A stretch of 64,000 nucleotides of DNA. It comes from Halobaculum sp. MBLA0147 (GTDB taxonomy: Archaea > Halobacteriota > Halobacteria > Halobacteriales > Haloferacaceae). Under the pieces are notes generated by a model. That model had not been told where the DNA came from, did not search any database, and saw nothing but the letters and a program-made list of their open reading frames with translations. Both the position numbers and the translations under genes were made by a program. The stretch covers positions 124,001 through 188,000 of the forward strand of contig NZ_JBGKAD010000004.1 of the NCBI RefSeq assembly GCF_041361345.1. The letters are read 5' to 3'. Positions within the stretch are counted from its first letter, which is position 1. Each line of letters begins with the position of its first letter. Positions 1 to 6,497 of the stretch are shown here, one piece after another.

Positions 1-1
1 C

Positions 2-38
2 GTGCAACCCGGTTACTTTGCTGTGTCCCAGGTTGCAC
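2..38. repeat. 8-bp inverted repeat, 21-nt loop
   Basis: GTGCAACC at 2-9 is matched by its exact reverse complement at 31-38. It lies upstream of the first gene and could be a terminator of an upstream gene or an operator. The window edge prevents a decision. Confidence 0.35.
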
Positions 39-139
39 CGAATCCACACAAGGGGGACAGCCCTCACTTCAAATCGTTGCCCAACAGCACAGAAAATTTG
101 TACACGCAGCGGGTACCTGCCGCGTACCCAGGAGAAGAT

Positions 140-448
140 ATGTCACCCGACGATTCACCACCAGAAAACGCAGAGATTCGTCTCGAAATAAAGGACACCA
201 GAAAGGGCCATCTCCTCGCATACGCCGACATCGACGCAGACAAGGGAATGCGATCCATGACCGACCGCGAACGGGAAGCCCACGCTGATCTCGGGAACCT
301 GATCGGCAAATTTGATGAAGAGGCAGTGTCGCCTGGAGTTGTCGGGTACGTGATCGAGAATACTGAAGACGGCCTCGTGATCGAGTGGACATCCGAAGAA
401 GCCGAAAAGGCAGCGCACACTCAAGGCAGTAACAGCACTACAGACTAA
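140..448 (+). CDS. hypothetical acidic protein, 102 aa
   Basis: No family is recognised. The frame is open from position 2, but the ATG at 140 is preferred because a GGAG ribosome-binding motif sits at 131-134, five bases upstream. The protein is strongly acidic, as is usual for halophiles, with a central segment rich in Arg, Glu and Asp and a Gly-Val-Val-Gly-Tyr-Val strand near residue 70. There is no signal peptide or membrane segment. It is the first of three genes on this strand (140, 466, 687). Function unknown. Confidence 0.6.
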   Translation: MSPDDSPPENAEIRLEIKDTRKGHLLAYADIDADKGMRSMTDREREAHADLGNLIGKFDEEAVSPGVVGYVIENTEDGLVIEWTSEEAEKAAHTQGSNSTTD

Positions 449-465
449 CACTAACTACAACAAGA

Positions 466-690
466 ATGATAGAACTCAATCTAGAAGACGTGGATTCTTT
501 TCATATAGAACTGATCCTGACTACAGTATTTTTCTGTTTAGCATTGTTCGCTATTGGAGCGTTCGTGGGTGGGGACATAACCATCTTTTTTAAGTGGTTA
601 GCACTGTTCACACCTCCGCTGCTCCTGATCTTGGCCATGTTCTACATCACCCCAAGCAACAACTTCGGGGGAGGTGGCTGGAACCAGTGA
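466..690 (+). CDS. small two-helix membrane protein, 74 aa
   Basis: The protein has two hydrophobic helices, about residues 15-35 and 41-60, and a Gly-rich C-terminal tail (GGGGW). Its stop codon overlaps the GTG start of the next gene (GTGA at 687-690), which suggests translational coupling with a larger membrane zinc-ribbon protein. No family is recognised. A role as a partner of its neighbour is inferred only from the overlap. Confidence 0.6.
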   Translation: MIELNLEDVDSFHIELILTTVFFCLALFAIGAFVGGDITIFFKWLALFTPPLLLILAMFYITPSNNFGGGGWNQ

Positions 691-1280
691 CAACAAACAC
701 CACCGATGACTCGGAGGGTGCCCAGATCGCTGTCATGTTCGTACTGCCCTTCATGGCATATGCTTCTTTACTCCTGTCCAGACTTTTAAAGGGCGTATTT
801 TCTATCTTTGCGTCCATCTCTCAGAGTGAGTTTAGGCTTTTTCTAACCAGTGCTGCTGGGCTTGTGGTTGGCGCCATGATTGGCGGTCTATTACTCAGAG
901 TACCTGGCCGCAGACCGCTTGGCGGGCTGGCGCTTACCCTCAGGCTCCTCGCGAACGCGCACCGATATCCGGCAACCAAGTTTGGGCAAGCCACTCGAAC
1001 AACAACTAACGACTTTGACCGCCTCCCCCCAGAGGACTGGTGTATTAACTGCAACGCATCAGGTGATTACGTTTCAGGAGTTGAGCACCGCTACAGCAAA
1101 GAGCTTGTAGTAGCAGGCTTCCCTCTACTGACTCTCGAGGAAGGACGAATCGTCGAGTGTGACAAGTGCGCCGCCGCAGACGACGTAGAGTACAGTCTCC
1201 GAGCCAATACCAACGAGATCCCCTACAACACAGGCGGTACAACCGTCAAACCAGACCGAGTCGTCGAGGAAGAGACCTAG
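687..1280 (+). CDS. membrane protein with C-terminal zinc ribbon, 197 aa
   Basis: The start is GTG at 687, overlapping the previous stop. Two hydrophobic segments lie at about residues 11-32 and 47-66. A soluble C-terminal region follows with Cys-x2-Cys and a second Cys-x2-Cys about 35 residues later, which should bind one zinc ion. The protein at 9567-10205 has the same architecture and shares the pattern between the Cys pairs (Tyr-x-(Glu/Asp)-(Leu)-Val...Glu-Cys), so the two are probably divergent paralogues. The 3' end overlaps the convergent gene at 1277 by four bases. Biological role unknown. Confidence 0.65.
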   Translation: MTTNTTDDSEGAQIAVMFVLPFMAYASLLLSRLLKGVFSIFASISQSEFRLFLTSAAGLVVGAMIGGLLLRVPGRRPLGGLALTLRLLANAHRYPATKFGQATRTTTNDFDRLPPEDWCINCNASGDYVSGVEHRYSKELVVAGFPLLTLEEGRIVECDKCAAADDVEYSLRANTNEIPYNTGGTTVKPDRVVEEET

Positions 1281-1792
1281 TCTCTATACTCAGACCGCTC
1301 ATCCTCTGCCACCTGGGAAGCAATTTCCAGCTCACGAATCTGTTTGATACTCTCTCTGTACTGAGTATGAATCCGCCGCGTCATCCAGATATCCCACGTC
1401 CCGAGGGCTATGAAGACTCCACCGAGGAAGAGGCCTCTACTAGGTGGCAAAAGAAACGACCCAGACCCCCAACTGAAGTAGTACAGAGCCGGGAAGAAGA
1501 GCCCACATCCGGTGAGGAACAATACTCCCCCCTGTGAGTATCGTCGAAGTGTTGTCACGCGGTTGGTAGTGCTTTCTTGCTCACATCGCGAGTGAAGTCC
1601 GGGAGTAAACCGGTGATAGAGGCCCAGGCCAACCCAAATGGCACCAACCAGGGCACTGAACTCTGGCCCGATTATCAAGTTCGTAGAGGAGAACAGATAC
1701 TGAACAATAGAGATAGAAACAACAGAAATTCCACCAATGATGAGGATTCGAGCGATCGCATTATCCAGTCGACTTATCGTCGGATTGGCCAT
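1277..1792 (-). CDS. four-helix membrane protein, 171 aa
   Basis: Four hydrophobic helices are visible at about residues 13-35, 42-60, 86-106 and 116-136. A basic loop and a charged C-terminal tail of about 35 residues follow. I chose the ATG at 1792 because the hydrophobic domain begins just after it and an AT-rich stretch lies about 30 bp upstream. The frame stays open to 1864, and a one-base slip near 1888 would join it to the upstream gene. Family not recognised. Confidence 0.55.
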   Translation of the reverse strand: MANPTISRLDNAIARILIIGGISVVSISIVQYLFSSTNLIIGPEFSALVGAIWVGLGLYHRFTPGLHSRCEQESTTNRVTTLRRYSQGGVLFLTGCGLFFPALYYFSWGSGSFLLPPSRGLFLGGVFIALGTWDIWMTRRIHTQYRESIKQIRELEIASQVAEDERSEYRD

Positions 1793-2327
1793 CCCTGTGT
1801 GAGTGAAGATGTTCAAACAATAAGAACCTGCCGGGAGGGCGCTCTGCTGCCGCCAGGCCGACATGGCGATCGCAAGGACCCCACCGACCCCCGAGCGCCA
1901 CGGCGATCGCTACAGGTACTCGAGTGCCGACACCAAACTGGTCACTATAGAGGAGAGTAACTAGCGACCCGAGAATGCAGACCCGGCCCCACAAGCTCAG
2001 AGTGCCCCCAGTCCACCAATCACCGTGTTCCCCTCCTAAGGTGGTATCCGCTCCACTCTCAAGAGATGGATACGGCGACGACCGCTCCCCCGCGTACACG
2101 AAGACCTCAATCTCCTCGTCCTCGAAGGCAGGGTTCGTCGAAATGCTGTCGTTCAGCTTCGCTAATTCTTCAAGCCGCTGGTACGCTTCCTGCTCTGAAT
2201 CAACCGTCCCACACGTAGAAGCCACCTGATGAGGCGTCATCCCCATCGGGGCTTCCGACATCAACGTGTTCACCACTTCGAGGTCGGGAACCTGTGCTGT
2301 CTCGCGATAAGTCACATCACGTGACAT
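1761..2327 (-). CDS. HTH-like membrane protein, probably frameshifted at its 3' end
   Basis: Residues 15-80 look like a small winged-helix domain (a Thr-Pro-His-Gln-Val-Ala helix, then a Leu/Glu-rich recognition region). One hydrophobic helix follows at about 108-127, and a second begins at about 137. This second helix is cut off at residue 147, where the frame turns into an implausible Arg/His-rich tail. At 1888-1892 a run of five C lies on the + strand. A single-base slip there gives a continuous hydrophobic helix and an open frame into the 1277-1792 gene. The annotated C-terminus is therefore doubtful. GTG at 2330 is an alternative start. Confidence 0.45.
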   Translation of the reverse strand: MSRDVTYRETAQVPDLEVVNTLMSEAPMGMTPHQVASTCGTVDSEQEAYQRLEELAKLNDSISTNPAFEDEEIEVFVYAGERSSPYPSLESGADTTLGGEHGDWWTGGTLSLWGRVCILGSLVTLLYSDQFGVGTRVPVAIAVALGGRWGPCDRHVGLAAAERPPGRFLLFEHLHSHRDGQSDDKSTG

Positions 2328-2429
2328 CACTGATCCCCACGGCCGGAATGCACAAAGATGGTATCTACTGTTCAGGCTGTTTTACTATACAACGCTATCA
2401 ATGTGAACACTGCACGTCGGCCCGAGAAT

Positions 2430-2485
2430 TTCGCTCCACCGAATCAGATATTCACTGCAGCGAAGTCAGAGTTCGCTGCAGCGAA
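2430..2485. promoter_or_regulatory. array of three 14-bp palindromic sites at 21-bp spacing
   Basis: TTCGCTCCACCGAA (2430-2443), TTCACTGCAGCGAA (2451-2464) and TTCGCTGCAGCGAA (2472-2485) start exactly 21 bp apart. The third is a perfect palindrome and the others differ from it at one or two positions. The 21-bp step is two helical turns, so three dimers would bind the same DNA face. The array lies in the 340-bp gap between divergent genes (2327 on the minus strand, 2668 on the plus strand). It could be an operator or a partition/initiator iteron site. Confidence 0.7.
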
Positions 2486-2607
2486 CACCGCCCCAGCCGG
2501 AAACGCCAACAATCCCATCTTCTGAGAACTGCCATCTCTGAGGGTTTAGACCGGTTTATTCGCTCCTCTACACCGAAACAGACCATAACCATCTACCATC
2601 AAGATTG

Positions 2608-2622
2608 CAGTATACATATTTA
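2608..2622 (+). promoter_or_regulatory. candidate TATA box
   Basis: The AT-rich stretch TATACATATTTAC lies about 50 bp upstream of the gene at 2668. It would give a short 5' leader. No other clear promoter is seen in this gap on this strand. Confidence 0.35.
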
Positions 2623-2667
2623 CTAACATTCAACCACTCTTTTTGCCTTGGCTGACAATCCGACTAT

Positions 2668-3531
2668 ATGGCAACTGGCCAGCCATCTGTTGACATCAGA
2701 AAAGTACTCCCGAATGCGACCGACCCATCGTTTTATCACTCCATATCCTCGTGGACAACAAGTCAGGGACCAGACAACTGGCATGACGGATCAGCCCAGA
2801 CTGGTATGGACGCCTCAATGAAACTGTCCACTGCGAATGGCATTCTCTCAATACCAGAACTAAAGACCCCACAGTCAGATGCGGTCCTGGGCATAACCGA
2901 TAGTACAACCTCCGCCTCTGGGATCGCACAGCTTTGGCTGAGTTTCAACCCTAATCGAGAGTGGGCACGGGATGAGGGAGAAACAGTATCTCTCCGCGTT
3001 TCGTTTACGGAGAAAGGGGCTGCGACTGTTGCAGAAGGCCTTGCTGCGCTCGCTTCAGAACCCCGGCCAGCCGATAGTAGTACAAAGTCGGTAGCCTCTC
3101 TGGTTGAATCGCTTCTGGAAAATGCAGACACAGAGTCTTCCGACAGCGTTGAAGAGGCACCCCCGTCGGAGCTGTACAGTCTCGAGGTCGGTCTTGATAT
3201 TCCAGGCGTCACGTCCAACCCTGATTCATTTATTACCGACGGAGAAATGACCCTCAATATCGAGCACCCCGAGAGCAAAGACAGCGTAGCGGCGATCTCC
3301 CTGGATCATGATGTCAGCGGAAATGGAGAGTGGGGGAACGCTCAGTCTACAGTCGATGCAGAGGCGGTGCTTCCCCAAGAAGTGGCCGCAGGAGTTGCCC
3401 TTCGTCTTGCAGCTGAAACCGCTGCCGCCAGCCTTGACGACTGGACAACCTGGGAACTCCTGGGGATCGAAGAGAAAGAAGACGAGTCAGGGGTGGTTAG
3501 TGCTCTCTCGGAGAAGATCACATCCAACTGA
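2668..3531 (+). CDS. hypothetical protein, 287 aa
   Basis: The protein is acidic and soluble, with no signal peptide or membrane helix. It looks two-part. Residues 1-135 are mixed. Residues 165-220 look beta-rich, with alternating hydrophobic residues, and are separated from the first part by a Ser/Glu-rich linker. An Ala-rich helix lies near residue 240. No family is recognised. It is transcribed away from the triple-palindrome array, which may control it. Confidence 0.6.
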   Translation: MATGQPSVDIRKVLPNATDPSFYHSISSWTTSQGPDNWHDGSAQTGMDASMKLSTANGILSIPELKTPQSDAVLGITDSTTSASGIAQLWLSFNPNREWARDEGETVSLRVSFTEKGAATVAEGLAALASEPRPADSSTKSVASLVESLLENADTESSDSVEEAPPSELYSLEVGLDIPGVTSNPDSFITDGEMTLNIEHPESKDSVAAISLDHDVSGNGEWGNAQSTVDAEAVLPQEVAAGVALRLAAETAAASLDDWTTWELLGIEEKEDESGVVSALSEKITSN

Positions 3532-3629
3532 GACAGATCCCGCCCCAAGGACTATTTCTCTCCCTTACTGACTTGGAGATGAGGCAGTCCCGATGGAGCG
3601 CCAGCAGTGGCTGTCATCACGAGAAACCC

Positions 3630-4079
3630 ATGAGCAACCAGCCAGACTGGTATAAGCCAGCAGGATTCACTCACGACGGTACCAGAGTCGAGGTCATGGC
3701 CACGCACGGGTGTGATCACGGCGACGTGACAACCGTCTTCTCGATTAACGACGACAGCACCGTGTTTCACGCCGATAAGCACTGTCCACGGCTCCACCAG
3801 AGCGAGCCATCAGCTCCGAGTTGGGCAGACACGCCGATTCGGCACCTCCGCGCGCACACGCTCGAAGAGGTAATGACATCACCGACCGACCCTGTCAAGC
3901 CGTGCAGTCACAGCACCCAGTCGATCACAGCCCTCGCAGAGTCGATCATGCAGCAGCGGGATCTACACGAGGTGCAACTCCGGTACTTCGAGCCAGGAGA
4001 GCGCCGACAGAGCATCACGGTCGAACGAACCCCCAACGGCGTAGAAGCCGATGTCCACAGTGACATCACACGAGACTGA
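3630..4079 (+). CDS. hypothetical His/Cys-containing protein, 149 aa
   Basis: The frame opens at 3573, but ATG 3630 is preferred because the first 19 codons are atypical. Several His and Cys residues cluster between residues 25 and 60, including a Phe-His-Ala-Asp-Lys-His-Cys-Pro segment, so metal binding is possible. The C-terminal 50 residues form an amphipathic helix followed by a strand-like segment. It lies 35 bp upstream of an HNH nuclease gene and may be co-transcribed with it. Family not recognised. Confidence 0.55.
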   Translation: MSNQPDWYKPAGFTHDGTRVEVMATHGCDHGDVTTVFSINDDSTVFHADKHCPRLHQSEPSAPSWADTPIRHLRAHTLEEVMTSPTDPVKPCSHSTQSITALAESIMQQRDLHEVQLRYFEPGERRQSITVERTPNGVEADVHSDITRD

Positions 4080-4114
4080 ACCCTCACTGCAATGACCGCA
4101 GACCGAACTGATCC

Positions 4115-4723
4115 ATGACGAACCGAAACCTCACAACAACCCGCAAGCAGGTCTTCGGCGACGTCGAACCGGGAACAGAGTGCCGGATCTGCGGTCGCGA
4201 CGTCGACGACGGACGGCGGAAGACGTGTTCAGATTTCTGCGACAACCTGTTGACCGCGGTGATGGGGATGCTCAACTGGTCGTCGATCAGACGACGGATG
4301 ATCGACCGCGACGACGCAACCTGCCAAGGGTGCGGCTGGGACCGGCGGAGAGAGCAGACAGCGCGTGACCACATCCGCACTCTGATTGACGAAGCAGCCG
4401 GCCCACGACCCGAATCTCCTGATCTTGACGGCGATCACGAGAACTTCGACTGGAATACACACAGCAAGAAGATGCAGGCCTGGCGAGACCGTCGAGAAAA
4501 CGCCATCACCCGGTACGGTGATCCGGATGAACAGAGTCGCACACTCCACGTTGATCACATCACTCCGATCGCCGACGGCGGTCACCCGTACGATCCCGGA
4601 AACCTACAGACTCTCTGCTCCGAGTGCCACAGCGAGAAAACAGCTCGCGAAAACGAGAATCGGGATCAGACACCGAGTCGAGGGGAACTCAGCCGAAAAC
4701 TCACAGAGTTCGTCTCAGAGTAG
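4115..4723 (+). CDS. HNH endonuclease, 202 aa
   Basis: The protein has a C-terminal HNH nuclease core: His145-Val-Asp-His148, then Asn163, then Cys168-x2-Cys171-His172. Cys70-x2-Cys73 supplies the other half of the structural zinc site usual in this superfamily. An additional Cys-x2-Cys...Cys-x3-Cys ribbon lies at residues 23-42. Such stand-alone HNH proteins cleave DNA and occur in mobile introns, phages, restriction systems and plasmids. No methyltransferase partner is next to it, so a restriction role is not supported. The biological target is unknown. Confidence 0.8.
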   Translation: MTNRNLTTTRKQVFGDVEPGTECRICGRDVDDGRRKTCSDFCDNLLTAVMGMLNWSSIRRRMIDRDDATCQGCGWDRRREQTARDHIRTLIDEAAGPRPESPDLDGDHENFDWNTHSKKMQAWRDRRENAITRYGDPDEQSRTLHVDHITPIADGGHPYDPGNLQTLCSECHSEKTARENENRDQTPSRGELSRKLTEFVSE

Positions 4724-4867
4724 ACCCGCTCAATGAGTTTATACGCCCAGGGGGACGGCTGAGGTGGTATACAGCGGTGGTACGCAACCAGTGAGTTCAC
4801 ATACTGCATCTAGAGAAAGGTCAGCCGGCCCGTCACACAGACACATCACAGACACCAGAACCAGACA

Positions 4868-5257
4868 ATGTCTAGCTCAAACGACAGCGATACCGAGACA
4901 GCCAGTGAAGAAGAACCCCCAAGGATGAACTACCCCCCCTCCCCCGAGGTCAAAACCGTTGAGACAGAGAGCTCTGGGTTCGACACTCCCCGTAGCATCG
5001 AAGTAGAAATCGAGTACTATCCGAGTAAAGGGTATGCTGACAAAGTGACTGAAACTGTCTCCTTCCGCGTAGAGGGAGCAACAGCAGTCCTCTCTGACGT
5101 TAGGGGCAGCAGACGGCTTAGTGAACAACTGGTAGCCATCGTCACTGCCTGTGAGGGTGTCAAGGAGCATCCGATCATCAAAAACGTCGAAGGACTCAGT
5201 GAAGCCATCGGAGAAGCAGAAGACTTTATTAAAAAGTGTGAAAAAAGGAGTGAGTAG
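4868..5257 (+). CDS. hypothetical protein, 129 aa
   Basis: A disordered Ser/Glu/Pro-rich N-terminus (about 40 residues) precedes a small alpha/beta domain (residues 42-129) that ends in a Lys-rich helix. It is the first gene of a tight four-gene unit (4868, 5266, 5634, 5900) with gaps of eight bases or four-base overlaps, so the four are probably one operon. No family is recognised. Confidence 0.6.
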   Translation: MSSSNDSDTETASEEEPPRMNYPPSPEVKTVETESSGFDTPRSIEVEIEYYPSKGYADKVTETVSFRVEGATAVLSDVRGSRRLSEQLVAIVTACEGVKEHPIIKNVEGLSEAIGEAEDFIKKCEKRSE

Positions 5258-5265
5258 AGCTTACC

Positions 5266-5637
5266 ATGACAGACAGTCAGTCAGTCCCTGACCTCTACGC
5301 AGACAGAGGGGAAGAGAAGTTCGAGCCAGTTCTGACCGATGGTGAAGTGGAAGATAAAGAGTTACTCACCAGCGCCCTCTCCGAGACAACCCTAGTTGTC
5401 CTCGACATTACCGATCCAGTTGACGAGATGCCACCACAGACGGCTATCAAAGACGGAGTAGCAGCAAGCGGAGGGACAGCAGTGAAGCTTCGGCTAGAAA
5501 CCGACAAGGGAACAACTGAACGGACACTCCGCCCCTTTGAGGCGAAGAAGCTCGGTAAAGCGCTACTGGGGGTTGGACAACACGCCGAAGAAGCACAGGA
5601 GGAGATAGACAAGCGTAAAGAGGGTGAACCAGCATGA
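5266..5637 (+). CDS. hypothetical protein, 123 aa
   Basis: This is an acidic soluble protein with no recognised domain. The central part is strand-rich and the C-terminal 35 residues form a charged helix. It follows the previous gene by eight bases and overlaps the next by four (ATGA), which supports co-translation. Its fold outline (strands then helix) resembles the C-terminal part of its upstream neighbour, but the similarity is too weak to call a duplication. Confidence 0.6.
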   Translation: MTDSQSVPDLYADRGEEKFEPVLTDGEVEDKELLTSALSETTLVVLDITDPVDEMPPQTAIKDGVAASGGTAVKLRLETDKGTTERTLRPFEAKKLGKALLGVGQHAEEAQEEIDKRKEGEPA

Positions 5638-5903
5638 GCGTAACCGAGTCACCTGACTCCGAATCCTACCGAATCAACTGTCCAGACTGCGGGTGGACCA
5701 GTCAATGGTACTCCAAGTTTTCCGGAGAGCAAGCTGCGAAGGTAGACGCAGCACTGCACTACGTCGACAAGCACGACGGACTGATCCCAGACTCAGCACC
5801 ATTCGGAAAGAATCAGTGTCCGGGCTGTGGTGACATCCTGGGTCTCGATGACACCGCCAGTTGCTCAGAGTGTGGACACGTCCCAGAGGAGCACCGAGCA
5901 TGA
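5634..5903 (+). CDS. double zinc-ribbon protein, 89 aa
   Basis: The protein has Cys-x2-Cys-Gly-Trp at residues 16-21, a His-x3-His near 43-47, and then Cys-x2-Cys-Gly and Cys-x2-Cys-Gly-His in the C-terminal 30 residues. The latter pair forms a rubredoxin-like zinc ribbon. Small zinc proteins of this type are abundant in haloarchaea and many are of unknown function. ATGA overlaps with both neighbours indicate translational coupling. Confidence 0.65.
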   Translation: MSVTESPDSESYRINCPDCGWTSQWYSKFSGEQAAKVDAALHYVDKHDGLIPDSAPFGKNQCPGCGDILGLDDTASCSECGHVPEEHRA

Positions 5904-6136
5904 CTCACTCAGCCGACAGCGATCAGACAGACAGCCTCCCACTTGCCCACGGTGTAACCATGAGCCAGCGCATCTGGCCCGAGGGCAGCGGCGTCGTTCA
6001 CAACGAGGCTGATCCCTGCTCGTCAGCGCCGACCGACGTCCGCACAGACCTCCACACTGTCCCGGGTGACGGGAAGCGACTCTGTTCAGACTGTGAGTGG
6101 CCAGACGGCGCGAAGGCTGCACTAAAGAAGCGCTGA
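5900..6136 (+). CDS. small protein with single CxxC-like motif, 78 aa
   Basis: ATG 5900 overlaps the preceding stop. The protein has a Cys-Ser-x2-Pro segment and a Cys-x2-Cys-Glu-Trp near the C-terminus, a layout like a half zinc ribbon. It is the last gene of the four-gene unit and is followed by a gap with a repeat element. Function unknown. Confidence 0.55.
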   Translation: MTHSADSDQTDSLPLAHGVTMSQRIWPEGSGVVHNEADPCSSAPTDVRTDLHTVPGDGKRLCSDCEWPDGAKAALKKR

Positions 6137-6497
6137 CAGCACCGAGACAGGCCTAAGCAGTTTCATTCCGCATCCTGCAAGGGTTCCACCGCGTGAGGCA
6201 CGCCGTAGGTCAGCTCTCGTGACAGGCTCGTCTCGCGGGGCATATATCAACCAGACTTTTACTGTGTGGTCCAATATCGGTAGTTGACCCGGCGACGTGC
6301 CAGCGTCAACGGGTTATCATGGGTGTAAGCGAGACGGCCTGTCGACGCTACTACGTCGCCAGGGTCTCATGGAGTGAGATAGACAGTCCGGTGGCGTTGC
6401 ACCGCTGCCGGACATCCGCTCAATCAGTCACAGAAACCTCCACCAAGAGCCCACACTCCGGGAGATAGCCCAGGTTTTCCACCTCAATTACCGCCTG
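6137..6497. other. gene-free gap carrying repeat copy A
   Basis: No credible gene is visible in this 361-bp gap between convergent genes. It contains the 80-bp repeat copy A. A TATA-like CATATATC at 6241-6248 lies about 24 bp upstream of the repeat, so a short transcript starting at the repeat is possible but unproven. Confidence 0.5.
6265..6344 (+). repeat. 80-bp direct repeat, copy A
   Basis: This 80-bp block aligns without gaps to 10211-10290, with 73 of 80 positions identical by eye. Its inner part reads CGTGCCAGCGTCAACGGGTT in both copies. The copies sit on either side of metG and the gene-poor zone. A weaker partial match to its right end lies at 9369-9412. Confidence 0.8.

Noticed and set aside
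2294-2626. 110-codon frame in the gap before 2668
   Set aside because: It crosses the palindrome array and overlaps the start of the divergent gene. Composition is not protein-like, with scattered Cys and His without pattern.
4115-6136. Restriction-modification or toxin-antitoxin system around the HNH gene
   Set aside because: No methyltransferase motif is present and the four downstream genes do not resemble known antitoxins. The HNH protein alone does not support the call.
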